Assembly: GCA_963601185.1 (NCBI GenBank)
Contig: CAVCEE010000005.1
Span: 62,001-126,000, forward strand
DNA length: 64,000 bases
Reading direction: 5' to 3'
DNA from: Limisoma sp963601185
GTDB taxonomy: Bacteria; Bacteroidota; Bacteroidia; Bacteroidales; Muribaculaceae
This document shows positions 34,024 through 42,949 of this stretch, piece by piece. Below the pieces are notes generated by a model, which made no database searches, was not told the DNA's origin, and saw only the letters and a program-made list of their open reading frames with translations. The translations under genes were made by a program, and so were the position numbers. How positions within the stretch are numbered: position 1 is the first letter of the stretch; the number at the start of each line of letters is the position of its first letter.

Positions 34024-35214
34024 ATGAAATACGATTTTGACGAGATTGTGCCACGTCGCGGCACAAATTCCTATAAATGGGACAGTACGGCTGATGCCGG
34101 TGTGTTGCCTATGTGGGTGGCGGATATGGATTTTCGCACGGCACCTGCCGTTGTCGAAGCCTTGCAGAAACGTGTGGCTCACGGCATTTTTGGCTATACG
34201 CGTGTGCCCGATGAATACTACGATGCAGTAATCTCTTGGTTTGCCCGTCGCCACGGCTGGACAATCGACAGAGATTGGATGATTTACACTTCGGGTGTAG
34301 TGCCTGCCGTTTCGGCTGTAATCAAGGCTCTTACCGAACCTGGGGACAATGTGTTGGTGCAGTCGCCGGTCTATAACTGCTTCTATTCGTCAATCCACAA
34401 CAACGGTTGCTACATTGTCACCAATCCGTTACTGCGCAAGGGTGACACCTATGAGATAGATTTCGATGACCTTGAGCGTAAGGCCGCCGATCCACGCACC
34501 AAGGTGTTGCTACTCTGCAATCCCCACAACCCGGTGGGACGAGTGTGGACGCGCGACGAACTCTCGCGCCTGGGAAACATCTGTCTGAAAAACGGCGTTA
34601 CGGTGGTGGCGGACGAGATCCATTGCGAACTGGTTTATCCGGGATATGAATACACTCCGTTTGCTTCGCTGTCGGAGGCGTTTCTCCACCGTTCGGTCAC
34701 CTGCTATTCGCCGAGCAAGGCGTTCAACATTGCCGGTCTGCAGATTGCCAACATTGTGGCTTACGATGCCGACGTGCGCCAGCGCATTGACAAGGCTATC
34801 AACATCAACGAGGTGTGCGATGTCAATCCGTTTGGTGTGGCGGCTACCATTGCTGCCTACAACGAGGGCGAGGAATGGCTATCACAACTGATTGATTATC
34901 TCAGTGAGAACTATAGGGTTATGAAAGAGTTTTGCGATGAGCATCTGTCGGAATTTCCGTTGGCGAAACTCGAAGGCACATATCTTGTATGGATGGATTG
35001 CCGTGCCCTCAAAAAGAGTTCATCGTTCTTTCTGGAGGAAGAACTGAAAGACAATGCCGGGCTGTGGCTCAATTCAGGATTGATGTATGGCATTGAAGGC
35101 GACGGATTTATGCGCTGGAACATTGCGTGTCCGCGCTCGCAGATGCTTGAAGGTCTTCGCCGTTTCAAAGACTACGCTACTGAAACCTTACGCACACTGG
35201 GCGTGGCAGATTGA
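34024..35214 (+). CDS. MalY/PatB-type PLP-dependent C-S lyase or aminotransferase
   Basis: Fold-type I PLP enzyme of the MalY/PatB group, which often cleaves cystathionine to homocysteine. The opening Y-x-W-D...LPMWVADMDF is characteristic; the Schiff-base lysine is in SPSKAFNIAGLQ near residue 237, and CNPHNPVGRVW is the substrate-binding motif. 396 residues, cytosolic. Its 3' end overlaps the convergent lactonase gene by 38 bases, with no room for a terminator. Confidence 0.88.
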   Translation: MKYDFDEIVPRRGTNSYKWDSTADAGVLPMWVADMDFRTAPAVVEALQKRVAHGIFGYTRVPDEYYDAVISWFARRHGWTIDRDWMIYTSGVVPAVSAVIKALTEPGDNVLVQSPVYNCFYSSIHNNGCYIVTNPLLRKGDTYEIDFDDLERKAADPRTKVLLLCNPHNPVGRVWTRDELSRLGNICLKNGVTVVADEIHCELVYPGYEYTPFASLSEAFLHRSVTCYSPSKAFNIAGLQIANIVAYDADVRQRIDKAININEVCDVNPFGVAATIAAYNEGEEWLSQLIDYLSENYRVMKEFCDEHLSEFPLAKLEGTYLVWMDCRALKKSSSFFLEEELKDNAGLWLNSGLMYGIEGDGFMRWNIACPRSQMLEGLRRFKDYATETLRTLGVAD

Positions 35215-36274
35215 TGTCCTGCCCGGTGTCGGTCAGCATACCTGTTTCTTGGTCGATGGCAAAGACTTGGATGCAGTCACTGTCGCGGCATGCGCAGAGC
35301 AGGAAGCGGCCGTTGGGCGTGATTGCGAAATTGCGTGGATGGCGACCTGTAGGCTGGTTGCCGGCATATTTCAGCAGTCCGCTCTTAGGGTCGACACTGA
35401 AAATCGTCAGTCCGTCGCAGCGCAGACGGTTGGATGCGTAGAGGTATCTGCCATCGGGCGACAGGTGGATGTCGGCACTTCCGCGGCCTTGGAGGTTGTC
35501 GCAACGCACGGTATGCTGTTCGGTCAGATGACCATCACGGTAGTTGAACACAATCACATCGCCCGACAGTTCGGTGATGAGATAGGCGTGGTTGCCGTCG
35601 GCATCAAATGTGATGTGCCGCGGACCAGAGCCTGCCTTGACGTGTGTGGTTTCAACAACCGAGAGTTGTTCGGTGATACTGTTGACTGTTAGCGTATAGA
35701 TGCAGTCGTTGCCGAGGTCGCAGGCAAGCAGGTATCTGCCGTCGGGTGCTGGCATTACGCAGTGGAGGTGTGCAGACTGCTGCCGTTCTTTGTCGGGTGC
35801 AGGACCAATCAGAGGAAAGTCGATGCGGTTGGTCATATTACTAAATCCACCTCCATCTTCAATGAAAAATTCGGTTATGCTACCTCCGGTATAGTTTGCT
35901 GAAAACACATGCCGTCCGTCGGTCGACAGGTTGCACGGCGCTTTGCCTTCTGTGGGTATGGCACCGAGGCGCTCAAGAGGCTTGTCGATGCCGTTGTAGC
36001 GGAACGCCACCACTGCGTCTTTGTCGCTCCCCGATTCGTCCACGGCATAGACGTTGGCATTGTCTTTAGAGAAGATTACAAAAGAAGGGTTTGTTGCCTC
36101 GGTTGTTGCCGTGAGTTCGGCAACGCCGGTTTCCTGATTGAAGCGGTAACTGTAAATGCCGGCACTTGTAGTGTCGGTATATGTGCCCACGAGCATCGGC
36201 AGCCAAGGCTGAGTAGAGATGGCGGCAAGATCCATCAGGGCCATTGTTGATAGTCCACAGAGGGTTATTGACAT
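35177..36274 (-). CDS. Lactonase-family beta-propeller (6-phosphogluconolactonase-like)
   Basis: 365 residues forming a seven-bladed propeller of the Pgl/YbhE type; LVGTYTDTTSAGIYSY marks the first blade and DGRYLLACDLGND and SGPRHITFDADGNHAYL are typical inner-strand units. Family members hydrolyse 6-phosphogluconolactone or related lactones. The first ~20 residues are hydrophobic (MSITLCGLSTMALMDLAAIS), so it may be exported, unlike the cytosolic E. coli enzyme. That makes the pentose-phosphate role less certain. It overlaps the convergent PatB gene by 38 bases. Confidence 0.83.
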   Translation of the reverse strand: MSITLCGLSTMALMDLAAISTQPWLPMLVGTYTDTTSAGIYSYRFNQETGVAELTATTEATNPSFVIFSKDNANVYAVDESGSDKDAVVAFRYNGIDKPLERLGAIPTEGKAPCNLSTDGRHVFSANYTGGSITEFFIEDGGGFSNMTNRIDFPLIGPAPDKERQQSAHLHCVMPAPDGRYLLACDLGNDCIYTLTVNSITEQLSVVETTHVKAGSGPRHITFDADGNHAYLITELSGDVIVFNYRDGHLTEQHTVRCDNLQGRGSADIHLSPDGRYLYASNRLRCDGLTIFSVDPKSGLLKYAGNQPTGRHPRNFAITPNGRFLLCACRDSDCIQVFAIDQETGMLTDTGQDINLPRPVCVRFQ

Positions 36275-36585
36275 TGTTTCTGTTTTTTAGTCAGGGGTAA
36301 AATTGCGGCTTATCTGCCCAAGTTACACATTAGTTCTTCGGATTTTATTCGCACTTTTGCTAAGTCTGGTCTGGATTTTACACCTGATTGTTTAGCGGTA
36401 CTAAGGTAAGTGAAATTTTCGATATAACAAAGTAGCGCATCAACTTGTGAAATTAAGGTCAATTAGAGTATGAAGAAAAAATTTTAACCCCGAGGGTAGT
36501 ATTGTTTTAAAACCACCATTTCGAGTGTTGAGTACAGTGACATACATATACTTACTTTGCAACTAGATTTCCACCTCTTTGCGGA
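36275..36585. other. Gene-free, AT-rich intergenic region
   Basis: Lies between the lactonase start and the rho terminator. I see no convincing ORF, repeat or RNA. TTACTTTG at 36552-36559 is one mismatch from a plus-strand -7 element but leads into the rho terminator. No exact CAAAnnTA was found for the lactonase gene, which must be transcribed from here. Confidence 0.5.
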
Positions 36586-36628
36586 CAAAAAAGCGGCGGT
36601 GGCATCAAATTGCTTGATGCCACCGCCG
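36586..36628 (-). terminator. Intrinsic terminator of rho
   Basis: A perfect 15-bp stem (36594-36608 with 36614-36628) and 5-base loop; on the minus strand it runs into CTTTTTTG. It lies 24 bases after the rho stop. Confidence 0.9.
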
Positions 36629-36652
36629 TGTTGTGTATAGCCGTTGTTGCGA

Positions 36653-38653
36653 TTAGTCGTTCATCGTAAGCAGGAGTTCTTCGTTGCTGCGGGTTTTCTC
36701 CATACGATCCTTGATAAATTCCATCGCTTCGATCGGCGTGCGGTCGGAGAGGAATCGGCGGAGAATCCACATGCGGTTGATGGTGTCCTGGTTAAGCAAC
36801 AGGTCGTCGCGGCGTGTGCTCGACGAGATGATGTCGACGGCAGGGAATATGCGCTTGTTCGACAATTTGCGGTCGAGTTGCAGTTCCATATTGCCTGTAC
36901 CCTTGAATTCCTCGAAAATCACTTCGTCCATCTTCGAACCGGTCTCTATCAATGCCGTAGCGATGATTGTGAGCGAGCCACCGTTTTCGATGTTGCGGGC
37001 TGCACCGAAGAAGCGTTTAGGCTTCTGGAGCGCGTTGGCATCGACACCACCGGTGAGGATTTTTCCTGATGCCGGAGATACTGTGTTGTAGGCGCGAGCC
37101 AGACGGGTGATGGAGTCGAGCAAGATAACCACATCGTGTCCGCACTCGACCATGCGTTTTGCCTTCTCGAGCACGAGGCCGGCAATCTTCACGTGGCGCT
37201 CTGCCGGCTCGTCGAAAGTTGAGGCGATTACTTCGGCATTAACGCTGCGTGCCATATCCGTAACTTCCTCAGGACGCTCGTCGATGAGGAGGATAATCAT
37301 ATAGGTTTCCGGGTGGTTCTCTGAGATGGCGTTGGCGATATCCTTGAGCAGGATGGTCTTACCAGTCTTAGGCGGCGCGACAATCAGACCGCGCTGGCCT
37401 TTGCCGATAGGCGAGAACATATCGACGATGCGTGTCGAGATGTTGCAGGTTTTCGGGCTTGAGGTGAGGTCGAACTTCTCGTCGGGGAACAGCGGCACAA
37501 GGTGCTCAAACGGCACGCGGTCGCGCACAAACTCGGTGGTGCGACCATTGATGGAGTCTACGCTGCACAGAGGGAAGAACTTCTCGCCCTCTTTCGGTGG
37601 ACGGATTGAGCCTTCCACCACATCGCCGGTCTTCAAACCGTTTTGCTTAATCTGCGACTGTGATACATAGATATCGTCGGGCGACGACAGGTAGTTGTAG
37701 TCCGACGAACGGAGAAATCCGTAGCCGTCGGGCATCACTTCAAGCACACCCACGCCCTTGACGATGCCGTCGAAATCGTAAAGCGGCTGTTGTGGCTGTT
37801 GCTGACGTTGCTGCTTATTGTTGCGCTGTTGTTGTTGCTGTTGTTGGCGGCGGTTGCCTTTTTGATTCTTTGGTTGTTGCTGTTGAGGTTGTTGCTGGCG
37901 AGGTTCGTTCTGCGGCATTGGCTCGCCGTTGTCGGCCTGTGCTTGTTGCTGGCGTTGTGAGCGCGGCACAAACTTTTGTGCGCCGTTGCTGAACGGGAAG
38001 AACGAACTGAAACCGTTGTCGGGCTTCTTCGCTGGTTCGGTTGACTTTGCCTCAGGAGCAGTCTGTTCGTCTGTCTCTGCCGCTGCCGGTTCTTCTTTTT
38101 GCTCGGATGCTTCAGCCTTTGCCGGCGCTTCCTCAGCCGGTTGTGCGTCGAAGATTGTCAGTTCGGTTGGCTTTGTCGCTTCTGCTACAGGCGCTTCTGC
38201 GACAGCCGGAATAGCCTCGGCGGAAACAGGTGTGGTCTCTTCTGCAACTTTGACTTCAGCCTCTTTCTTCTTTGCGACACGCTTCTGTGCCGGCTTTTTT
38301 GTCTCGGCTTTCTTCTTGTCATCAGTGTTGGAAGTAGGTGCGGTTTCTGTAGCGGCTACTGTGTCGGCAACCTTCTTGTCTGCTTTTTCAGCCTTTTTGC
38401 CAGCGGCAGCCTTTGTGGCTGGTTTTTCTTCCTTTTCAGGCTTTTCGGCAGGCTGTTTCTTTGTCCTGCCTTTGCCCTTTTTCGCCTCTACCTTCGATGC
38501 CGACTCTTTGGCGCGGTTGATGGCCTGCTCGTCGAGAATCGTGAATATCAAGTCTTGTGTAGCCATCTTGTCGGCTTTCTTGATGTCGAATGTTTTGGCA
38601 ATTTCTTGCAGCTGTTCAGGAGTTGCTGCATTTAATTCCTGTAAATTGTACAT
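36653..38653 (-). CDS. rho: Transcription termination factor Rho with long disordered insert
   Basis: Hexameric RNA helicase that ends transcription. Residues 1-45 are the Rho N-domain; about 50-290 form a low-complexity insert, first Lys/Ala/Pro/Glu-rich and then Gln/Asn/Arg-rich (around 225-285); then come the cold-shock RNA-binding domain, the Walker A motif VAPPKTGKT (near residue 425) and the LIDERPEEV segment. E. coli Rho has 419 residues, this one 666. In Bacteroides thetaiotaomicron a comparable insert was reported to drive phase separation and gut fitness. A perfect promoter lies 146 bases upstream, leaving a long leader that may serve autoregulation. Confidence 0.96.
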   Translation of the reverse strand: MYNLQELNAATPEQLQEIAKTFDIKKADKMATQDLIFTILDEQAINRAKESASKVEAKKGKGRTKKQPAEKPEKEEKPATKAAAGKKAEKADKKVADTVAATETAPTSNTDDKKKAETKKPAQKRVAKKKEAEVKVAEETTPVSAEAIPAVAEAPVAEATKPTELTIFDAQPAEEAPAKAEASEQKEEPAAAETDEQTAPEAKSTEPAKKPDNGFSSFFPFSNGAQKFVPRSQRQQQAQADNGEPMPQNEPRQQQPQQQQPKNQKGNRRQQQQQQQRNNKQQRQQQPQQPLYDFDGIVKGVGVLEVMPDGYGFLRSSDYNYLSSPDDIYVSQSQIKQNGLKTGDVVEGSIRPPKEGEKFFPLCSVDSINGRTTEFVRDRVPFEHLVPLFPDEKFDLTSSPKTCNISTRIVDMFSPIGKGQRGLIVAPPKTGKTILLKDIANAISENHPETYMIILLIDERPEEVTDMARSVNAEVIASTFDEPAERHVKIAGLVLEKAKRMVECGHDVVILLDSITRLARAYNTVSPASGKILTGGVDANALQKPKRFFGAARNIENGGSLTIIATALIETGSKMDEVIFEEFKGTGNMELQLDRKLSNKRIFPAVDIISSSTRRDDLLLNQDTINRMWILRRFLSDRTPIEAMEFIKDRMEKTRSNEELLLTMND

Positions 38654-38798
38654 ATCGTGTATGTTGAATGTTGCGATAATGAATTAGCGTCTGGATTGCA
38701 GATGCTACGTCTTAGAATTGTTTTTGAAAAAATATAGGATGTTTGTGACTATTGGCGGCTGATAGATTGCAAATAAGGAAACCGCCCTTAATCCGTCG

Positions 38799-38829
38799 CA
38801 AAGATAAAGCGAAATTTTCAAAACACAAA
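38799..38829 (-). promoter_or_regulatory. Bacteroidetes-type promoter for rho
   Basis: On the minus strand TTTG (38829-38826), a 19-base spacer and TATCTTTG (38806-38799). The -33 lies in the T tract of the terminator of the upstream DUF3109 gene. The leader is about 140 bases. Confidence 0.8.
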
Positions 38830-38858
38830 AAAACAATGCCTTAAAAAAAGGCATTGTT
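38820..38858 (-). terminator. Intrinsic terminator of the DUF3109 gene
   Basis: AACAATGCCTT (38832-38842) pairs with AAGGCATTGTT (38848-38858); on the minus strand a TTTTTTTGTGTTTT tract follows. Confidence 0.8.
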
Positions 38859-38881
38859 CAATATTTCTTCACCCAAAAGGT

Positions 38882-39484
38882 CTATTCGCCGTATTCTTCA
38901 AGGTAGGCTTCGCAAGCCGCACGTAGTTCGTCGTACCAATCCTTGCCGAAGCGGCGCGTGAGCGGCCCTTCAAGAAACTGGTAAAGACGTATGTGGTTCT
39001 TGCGACCCATCACTTCCGCAGCCTTGCAGATCTTCCAACGGTGATAGTTCACCGCCGTGAAGTCGGGAAACTCTTGCAGCCGGGCAGGGTAGAGATGGCA
39101 GGAAATGGGCTTGTAGAAATCGGTCTTGCCGGCGCGGTAGGCTTTCTCGATGGCACAGAGGCACATACCGTTGCTGCCGTAGCAGGTAAACACGCAGTTG
39201 CGGCCGTCGACAATCGATGTGACAAGGTCGCCCTCTTCGTCGATGTAGCCCACGCCCTGTTCCTCAATCACCTGTTTGGCTTGTGGAAGAAGGTCGTCCC
39301 ACACGACGGGCAGGATTTCCTTGATTTTGTTGTATTCCTCCTTAGTCAAAGGGGCTCCGGCATCGCCTTCGATGCAGCACTCCCCAAGACATTTGTCAAG
39401 GTCGCAGCAGAAAAACTGCTCAATGAGGTCAAGACTGACCAATGCGTTCCCGATTTCCAGCATAGTTACTTCTTCTGTTTCCAT
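38882..39484 (-). CDS. DUF3109 family cysteine-rich protein
   Basis: 200 residues; eight or more cysteines lie in conserved blocks: FFCCDLDKCLGECC near residue 24, CVFTCYGSNGMCLCA near 97 and ISCHLYP near 127. This pattern suggests bound metal or an iron-sulfur cluster, related to the YkgJ-type zinc/iron-chelating group; function unknown. ATG at 39463 (MLEIGNALVSLD) matches the usual family start; the upstream ATG at 39484 adds seven residues and is retained as the longest option. Confidence 0.85.
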   Translation of the reverse strand: METEEVTMLEIGNALVSLDLIEQFFCCDLDKCLGECCIEGDAGAPLTKEEYNKIKEILPVVWDDLLPQAKQVIEEQGVGYIDEEGDLVTSIVDGRNCVFTCYGSNGMCLCAIEKAYRAGKTDFYKPISCHLYPARLQEFPDFTAVNYHRWKICKAAEVMGRKNHIRLYQFLEGPLTRRFGKDWYDELRAACEAYLEEYGE

Positions 39485-39632
39485 TTTGTCTGCGAAATTA
39501 CGTCATTTAGGCTTTAAATGCAAATTGGCTGTTGAATTGTGTTGTAGAACATGCAAAAAAACTGACGCAAAAACCGTGGGAATTGCTATTTTTACAACGC
39601 AAAATCTAAACTATTAAAGCCCTTTTGATACT

Positions 39633-41039
39633 ATGTTATTAACTGTAATTATTGTAGCCGTTTTTCTCATTGGATATGCTTGTATAGCGCTTGAGAGCGG
39701 CTTGAAAATCAACAAGACTGCTACTGCCTTGTTGATGTGTGTAGTCTGTTGGTCGCTTTATATGGTCGGTTGCTTCGACTATGTGACGGAGTTCCACGCA
39801 GAGGAGTTTTCAAGGTTTTTTGAGGCATTTAATCTTGGCGACTCTGTCGATGCTGCCCGTCAGTATGTCACTCAGAGCATTCTGTTGAGCCATCTTGGCG
39901 ATGCCTGCGAAATTCTGTTCTTCTTGATGGGTGCGATGACAATTGTCGAGGTAGTCGACTCCAACGGTGGTTTCGTCTTTGTGCGTGACCGTCTGCGCAC
40001 CTCCGGCAAGCGTTCATTGCTTTGGCGCATCGTGCTTATCACGTTCATCCTGTCGGCTGTGCTCGACAACCTCACCACGAGTATCGTGATGATTATGGTG
40101 CTCCGCAAACTTGTGCAGGACCGCAACGACCGTATGATTTACGCTTCTCTCATCATTCTTGCTGCCAACAGTGGCGGCGCGTTCTCGCCAATTGGCGACG
40201 TGACAACTATTATGTTGTGGATTAAAGGCAACATCACTTCAGTCGGTGTAATCAAGGAAGTTTTCCTCCCGTCATTGGTTTCGATAGCATTGCCTACGTT
40301 CCTGTTGCAGTACAAACTCAAAGGCAAACTGGAGCAAAGCAACGTCCGCGATGATTTTTCCACTTCGGCTCTTAGCCACGGACAGCGTGTGGCGGTGTTT
40401 GTTGTCGGTGTAGGCGGCTTGATGTTTGTGCCGTTCTTCCGCACAATCACAGGTCTGCCTCCGTTTATGGGCATCCTCTTCGTACTCGGTGTGCTTTGGG
40501 TGATGACGGAAATCTTCCTGCGTGAAGCCCATGAAATCGAGGGAACGTTGACGGAGCGCGTGTCGAAGATTCTCCACAAGATTGACCTTTCCACAATCCT
40601 TTTCTTCCTTGGCATCCTGATGGCCGTGTCGGCGTTGAGCGAAATCGGCGTGCTGTCGAGTTTTGGAAAATGGCTTGAGGATGCCACTGGCGGCAACGCT
40701 TATCTGGTTACCGGCGTTATTGGTGTGGTTTCTTCGATTGTCGACAATGTGCCGTTAGTTGCAGGTTGTATGGGCATGTACGACATCGCCCCGGCTGCGG
40801 CTGCCGATCCAGAGTTGCTGATGTTTGTGCAGGACGGCCCGTTCTGGCAGTTGCTTGCCTACTGTGCCGGTGTCGGTGGAAGTATGCTCATCATCGGCAG
40901 TGCTGCCGGCGTGGTGGTTATGGGACTCGAGAAAATCTCCTTTGGCTGGTATATGCGCCACATCTCACTGATGTGTTTCCTCGGTTATCTTGCCGGTATT
41001 TTGACATATTGGTTGGAGCGCACATTTATATTTGCTTGA
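39633..41039 (+). CDS. nhaD: Na+/H+ antiporter NhaD
   Basis: 468-residue inner-membrane antiporter that expels sodium in exchange for protons. About 12 hydrophobic segments; DNLTTSIVMIMVLRKL near residue 145 and the ANSGGAFSPIGDVTTIMLW segment are hallmark ion-transporter (IT superfamily) motifs, repeated in the second half as SSIVDNVPLVAGCMGMY. It stands alone; a hairpin terminator follows. No exact -7 element was found in the 148-base gap before it. Confidence 0.9.
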   Translation: MLLTVIIVAVFLIGYACIALESGLKINKTATALLMCVVCWSLYMVGCFDYVTEFHAEEFSRFFEAFNLGDSVDAARQYVTQSILLSHLGDACEILFFLMGAMTIVEVVDSNGGFVFVRDRLRTSGKRSLLWRIVLITFILSAVLDNLTTSIVMIMVLRKLVQDRNDRMIYASLIILAANSGGAFSPIGDVTTIMLWIKGNITSVGVIKEVFLPSLVSIALPTFLLQYKLKGKLEQSNVRDDFSTSALSHGQRVAVFVVGVGGLMFVPFFRTITGLPPFMGILFVLGVLWVMTEIFLREAHEIEGTLTERVSKILHKIDLSTILFFLGILMAVSALSEIGVLSSFGKWLEDATGGNAYLVTGVIGVVSSIVDNVPLVAGCMGMYDIAPAAAADPELLMFVQDGPFWQLLAYCAGVGGSMLIIGSAAGVVVMGLEKISFGWYMRHISLMCFLGYLAGILTYWLERTFIFA

Positions 41040-41055
41040 TTATTGGTTATTTGAT

Positions 41056-41092
41056 AAAAGCAGCCGACGCGAATCCGCACCGGCTGTTTTTT
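41056..41092. terminator. Bidirectional terminator between nhaD and the U32 peptidase gene
   Basis: CAGCCG (41061-41066) pairs with CGGCTG (41081-41086), flanked by AAAAG and TTTTTTT, so it suits both converging transcripts. Confidence 0.75.
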
Positions 41093-41113
41093 TATGGATA
41101 TTGCTTTGTACAA

Positions 41114-42943
41114 TTATTTGTGGAGGAGGTGCATTTCGCAGTTGGTGCAGTCAAATTCCACAGCCATTGCGATGTTGCCAGAAGTGAGGGTGAGGTTTTT
41201 GTCCCATTTCTTGCCCTCTGGCGTGCGCAGACAGCGGCCGTACTCGCGGCGGAGACAGAAACGAGTGGTCATAAGGATGTCGCCGGCTTTTGACTTGCCG
41301 CTTGTTTCCATTGCTGGGGCAATCTCAGTTACTTTGTGCTCCTCATAAAATTTCTGAGCGAGGCGGTTTGCCACGTTGTCGGCAAAGAAGAGCCTGTCGG
41401 AAACGTATGCGACTTGCTGCTCTTGACGGCGATGGTCGTAGCGGTGGCGCAGACGGATTGCACGGTCGAGAGCCTCCACTGCGTCGCGGCGGATTGCGGT
41501 AAGGGTGGATGCCGGAATAAACATCATCCGGGTGTCTCCGTTGTCGAGAGAGCGCAGACGGTAGACCGTGTTGCCGAGTTTGGAGAAAACCTTGTGGCGT
41601 GCATTCTCCTGGTCGGTTTGAGCCGGCACAGGGTCGATGTTGTGGCACACTACGACACGGTTGCCTCTGTCATCGGAAATTTCTGTGGCGATGCCGTCTG
41701 CCACCTGCCAGCACTTGATGTCCACGTCGATGAAACGTACGGCAGATTTCTCGTTGTCGAGAGCGTCGTTAAACTGCTTGTCGAAGTTCCTCCGCACAAG
41801 AGTGCCCTTGGCTATGCGGATGCGTTCAAACGGAGTTACGGAATGTCCCGACACCGAGTTGGCGCGGAAACCGACAAGCGTGTCGTTGTCGAAAAATATC
41901 AGTCCGTCGCCGTTGGCAATCGGTTTTTGCGTGTCGATGACAATCGTATTGCCGTGGATGGCCTTGACCTTGCCGAGCGGCTCGCCGATGGATTTCGGAG
42001 TGTCGGGCGACGACAGTTTCCCTGGCGCTTTTCTCGTGTCGAAGAAATAATGCGTGAAGCCCCGGTTGAAACTCTTGGTGGCGTCTGCCTCGAAACTGTA
42101 GACGCAGTTGCCGCTGGCGCGCCGGCGGTAGAGGTCGGGATGTGCAGCGCATATCTCGTTGAGCCGCTGACTGTAGACGGCGGTGACATTCTTTACATAG
42201 GCAACATCCTTCAGGCGGCCTTCAATTTTGAACGACGACACCCCGGCACCGAGTAACGCCTCCAGATGGTCAGCCTGGTTGAAGTCACGGAGCGAAAGCA
42301 GATGCTTCTGGTGGAAAAGTGTGTTGCCGTTGCCGTCAATGAGGTCGTATGGCAGACGGCACAGTTGGGCACACTCGCCTCGGTTGGCACTGCGTTCGCG
42401 CAGGGCGCAACTGGCGTGGCAACGACCGCTGTAACTAACGCACAACGCTCCGTGAACGAAGCATTCCAATGGCATTGTAGTCGCCTTGCGGATGTCGCTG
42501 ATTTCGTCCATTGTGAGTTCGCGGGCGAGGACAATCTGCGAGAATCCCACAGCCTCAAGAAACCGTGCCTTCTCTACGGTGCGCGTGTCGCACTGCGTGC
42601 TGGCGTGGAGCGCGATAGGGGGGATGTCAAGTCGGAGAATGCCCATATCCTGAACAATCAGGGCATCAACGTCGATGGCATACAGATCGCGGATGAGCCG
42701 CTCTGCATCCCGCAGTTCGTTGTCGAACAGAATCGTGTTGACGGTGGCATACACGCGAGCATTGAAGCGGTGGGCATAGTCCACTGCACGGGCGATGTCA
42801 GCGACAGAGTTGCCTGCCGACGAGCGTGCGCCAAACCGGTCAGGACCGATGTATACGGCATCTGCACCATGCTGGATGGCAGCAATGGCGATGTCGGCAT
42901 TCTTTGCCGGCGACAACAGTTCGATGGTGCGCGGTTGCTTCAT
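41114..42943 (-). CDS. Peptidase U32 family protein (RlhA/TrhP-like)
   Basis: 609 residues. The N-terminal half is a U32 barrel (ELLSPAKNADIAIAAIQHGADAV) with the cluster-binding cysteines in CVSYSGRCHASCALRERSANRGECAQLCR near residues 170-200; members use an iron-sulfur cluster and prephenate to hydroxylate tRNA or 23S rRNA rather than cut peptides. The C-terminal half matches the long form with an extra DUF3656-type region, ending in a cysteine pair (DCTNCEMH). Last gene of a probable seven-gene operon, 6 bases after metA. Confidence 0.88.
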   Translation of the reverse strand: MKQPRTIELLSPAKNADIAIAAIQHGADAVYIGPDRFGARSSAGNSVADIARAVDYAHRFNARVYATVNTILFDNELRDAERLIRDLYAIDVDALIVQDMGILRLDIPPIALHASTQCDTRTVEKARFLEAVGFSQIVLARELTMDEISDIRKATTMPLECFVHGALCVSYSGRCHASCALRERSANRGECAQLCRLPYDLIDGNGNTLFHQKHLLSLRDFNQADHLEALLGAGVSSFKIEGRLKDVAYVKNVTAVYSQRLNEICAAHPDLYRRRASGNCVYSFEADATKSFNRGFTHYFFDTRKAPGKLSSPDTPKSIGEPLGKVKAIHGNTIVIDTQKPIANGDGLIFFDNDTLVGFRANSVSGHSVTPFERIRIAKGTLVRRNFDKQFNDALDNEKSAVRFIDVDIKCWQVADGIATEISDDRGNRVVVCHNIDPVPAQTDQENARHKVFSKLGNTVYRLRSLDNGDTRMMFIPASTLTAIRRDAVEALDRAIRLRHRYDHRRQEQQVAYVSDRLFFADNVANRLAQKFYEEHKVTEIAPAMETSGKSKAGDILMTTRFCLRREYGRCLRTPEGKKWDKNLTLTSGNIAMAVEFDCTNCEMHLLHK

Positions 42944-42949
42944 ATCATG

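Noticed and set aside
37780..37940. Short tandem-like GTTGTTGCTG pattern, considered as a CRISPR or satellite
   Set aside because: It is the Gln-rich coding tract of rho, irregular and in frame.
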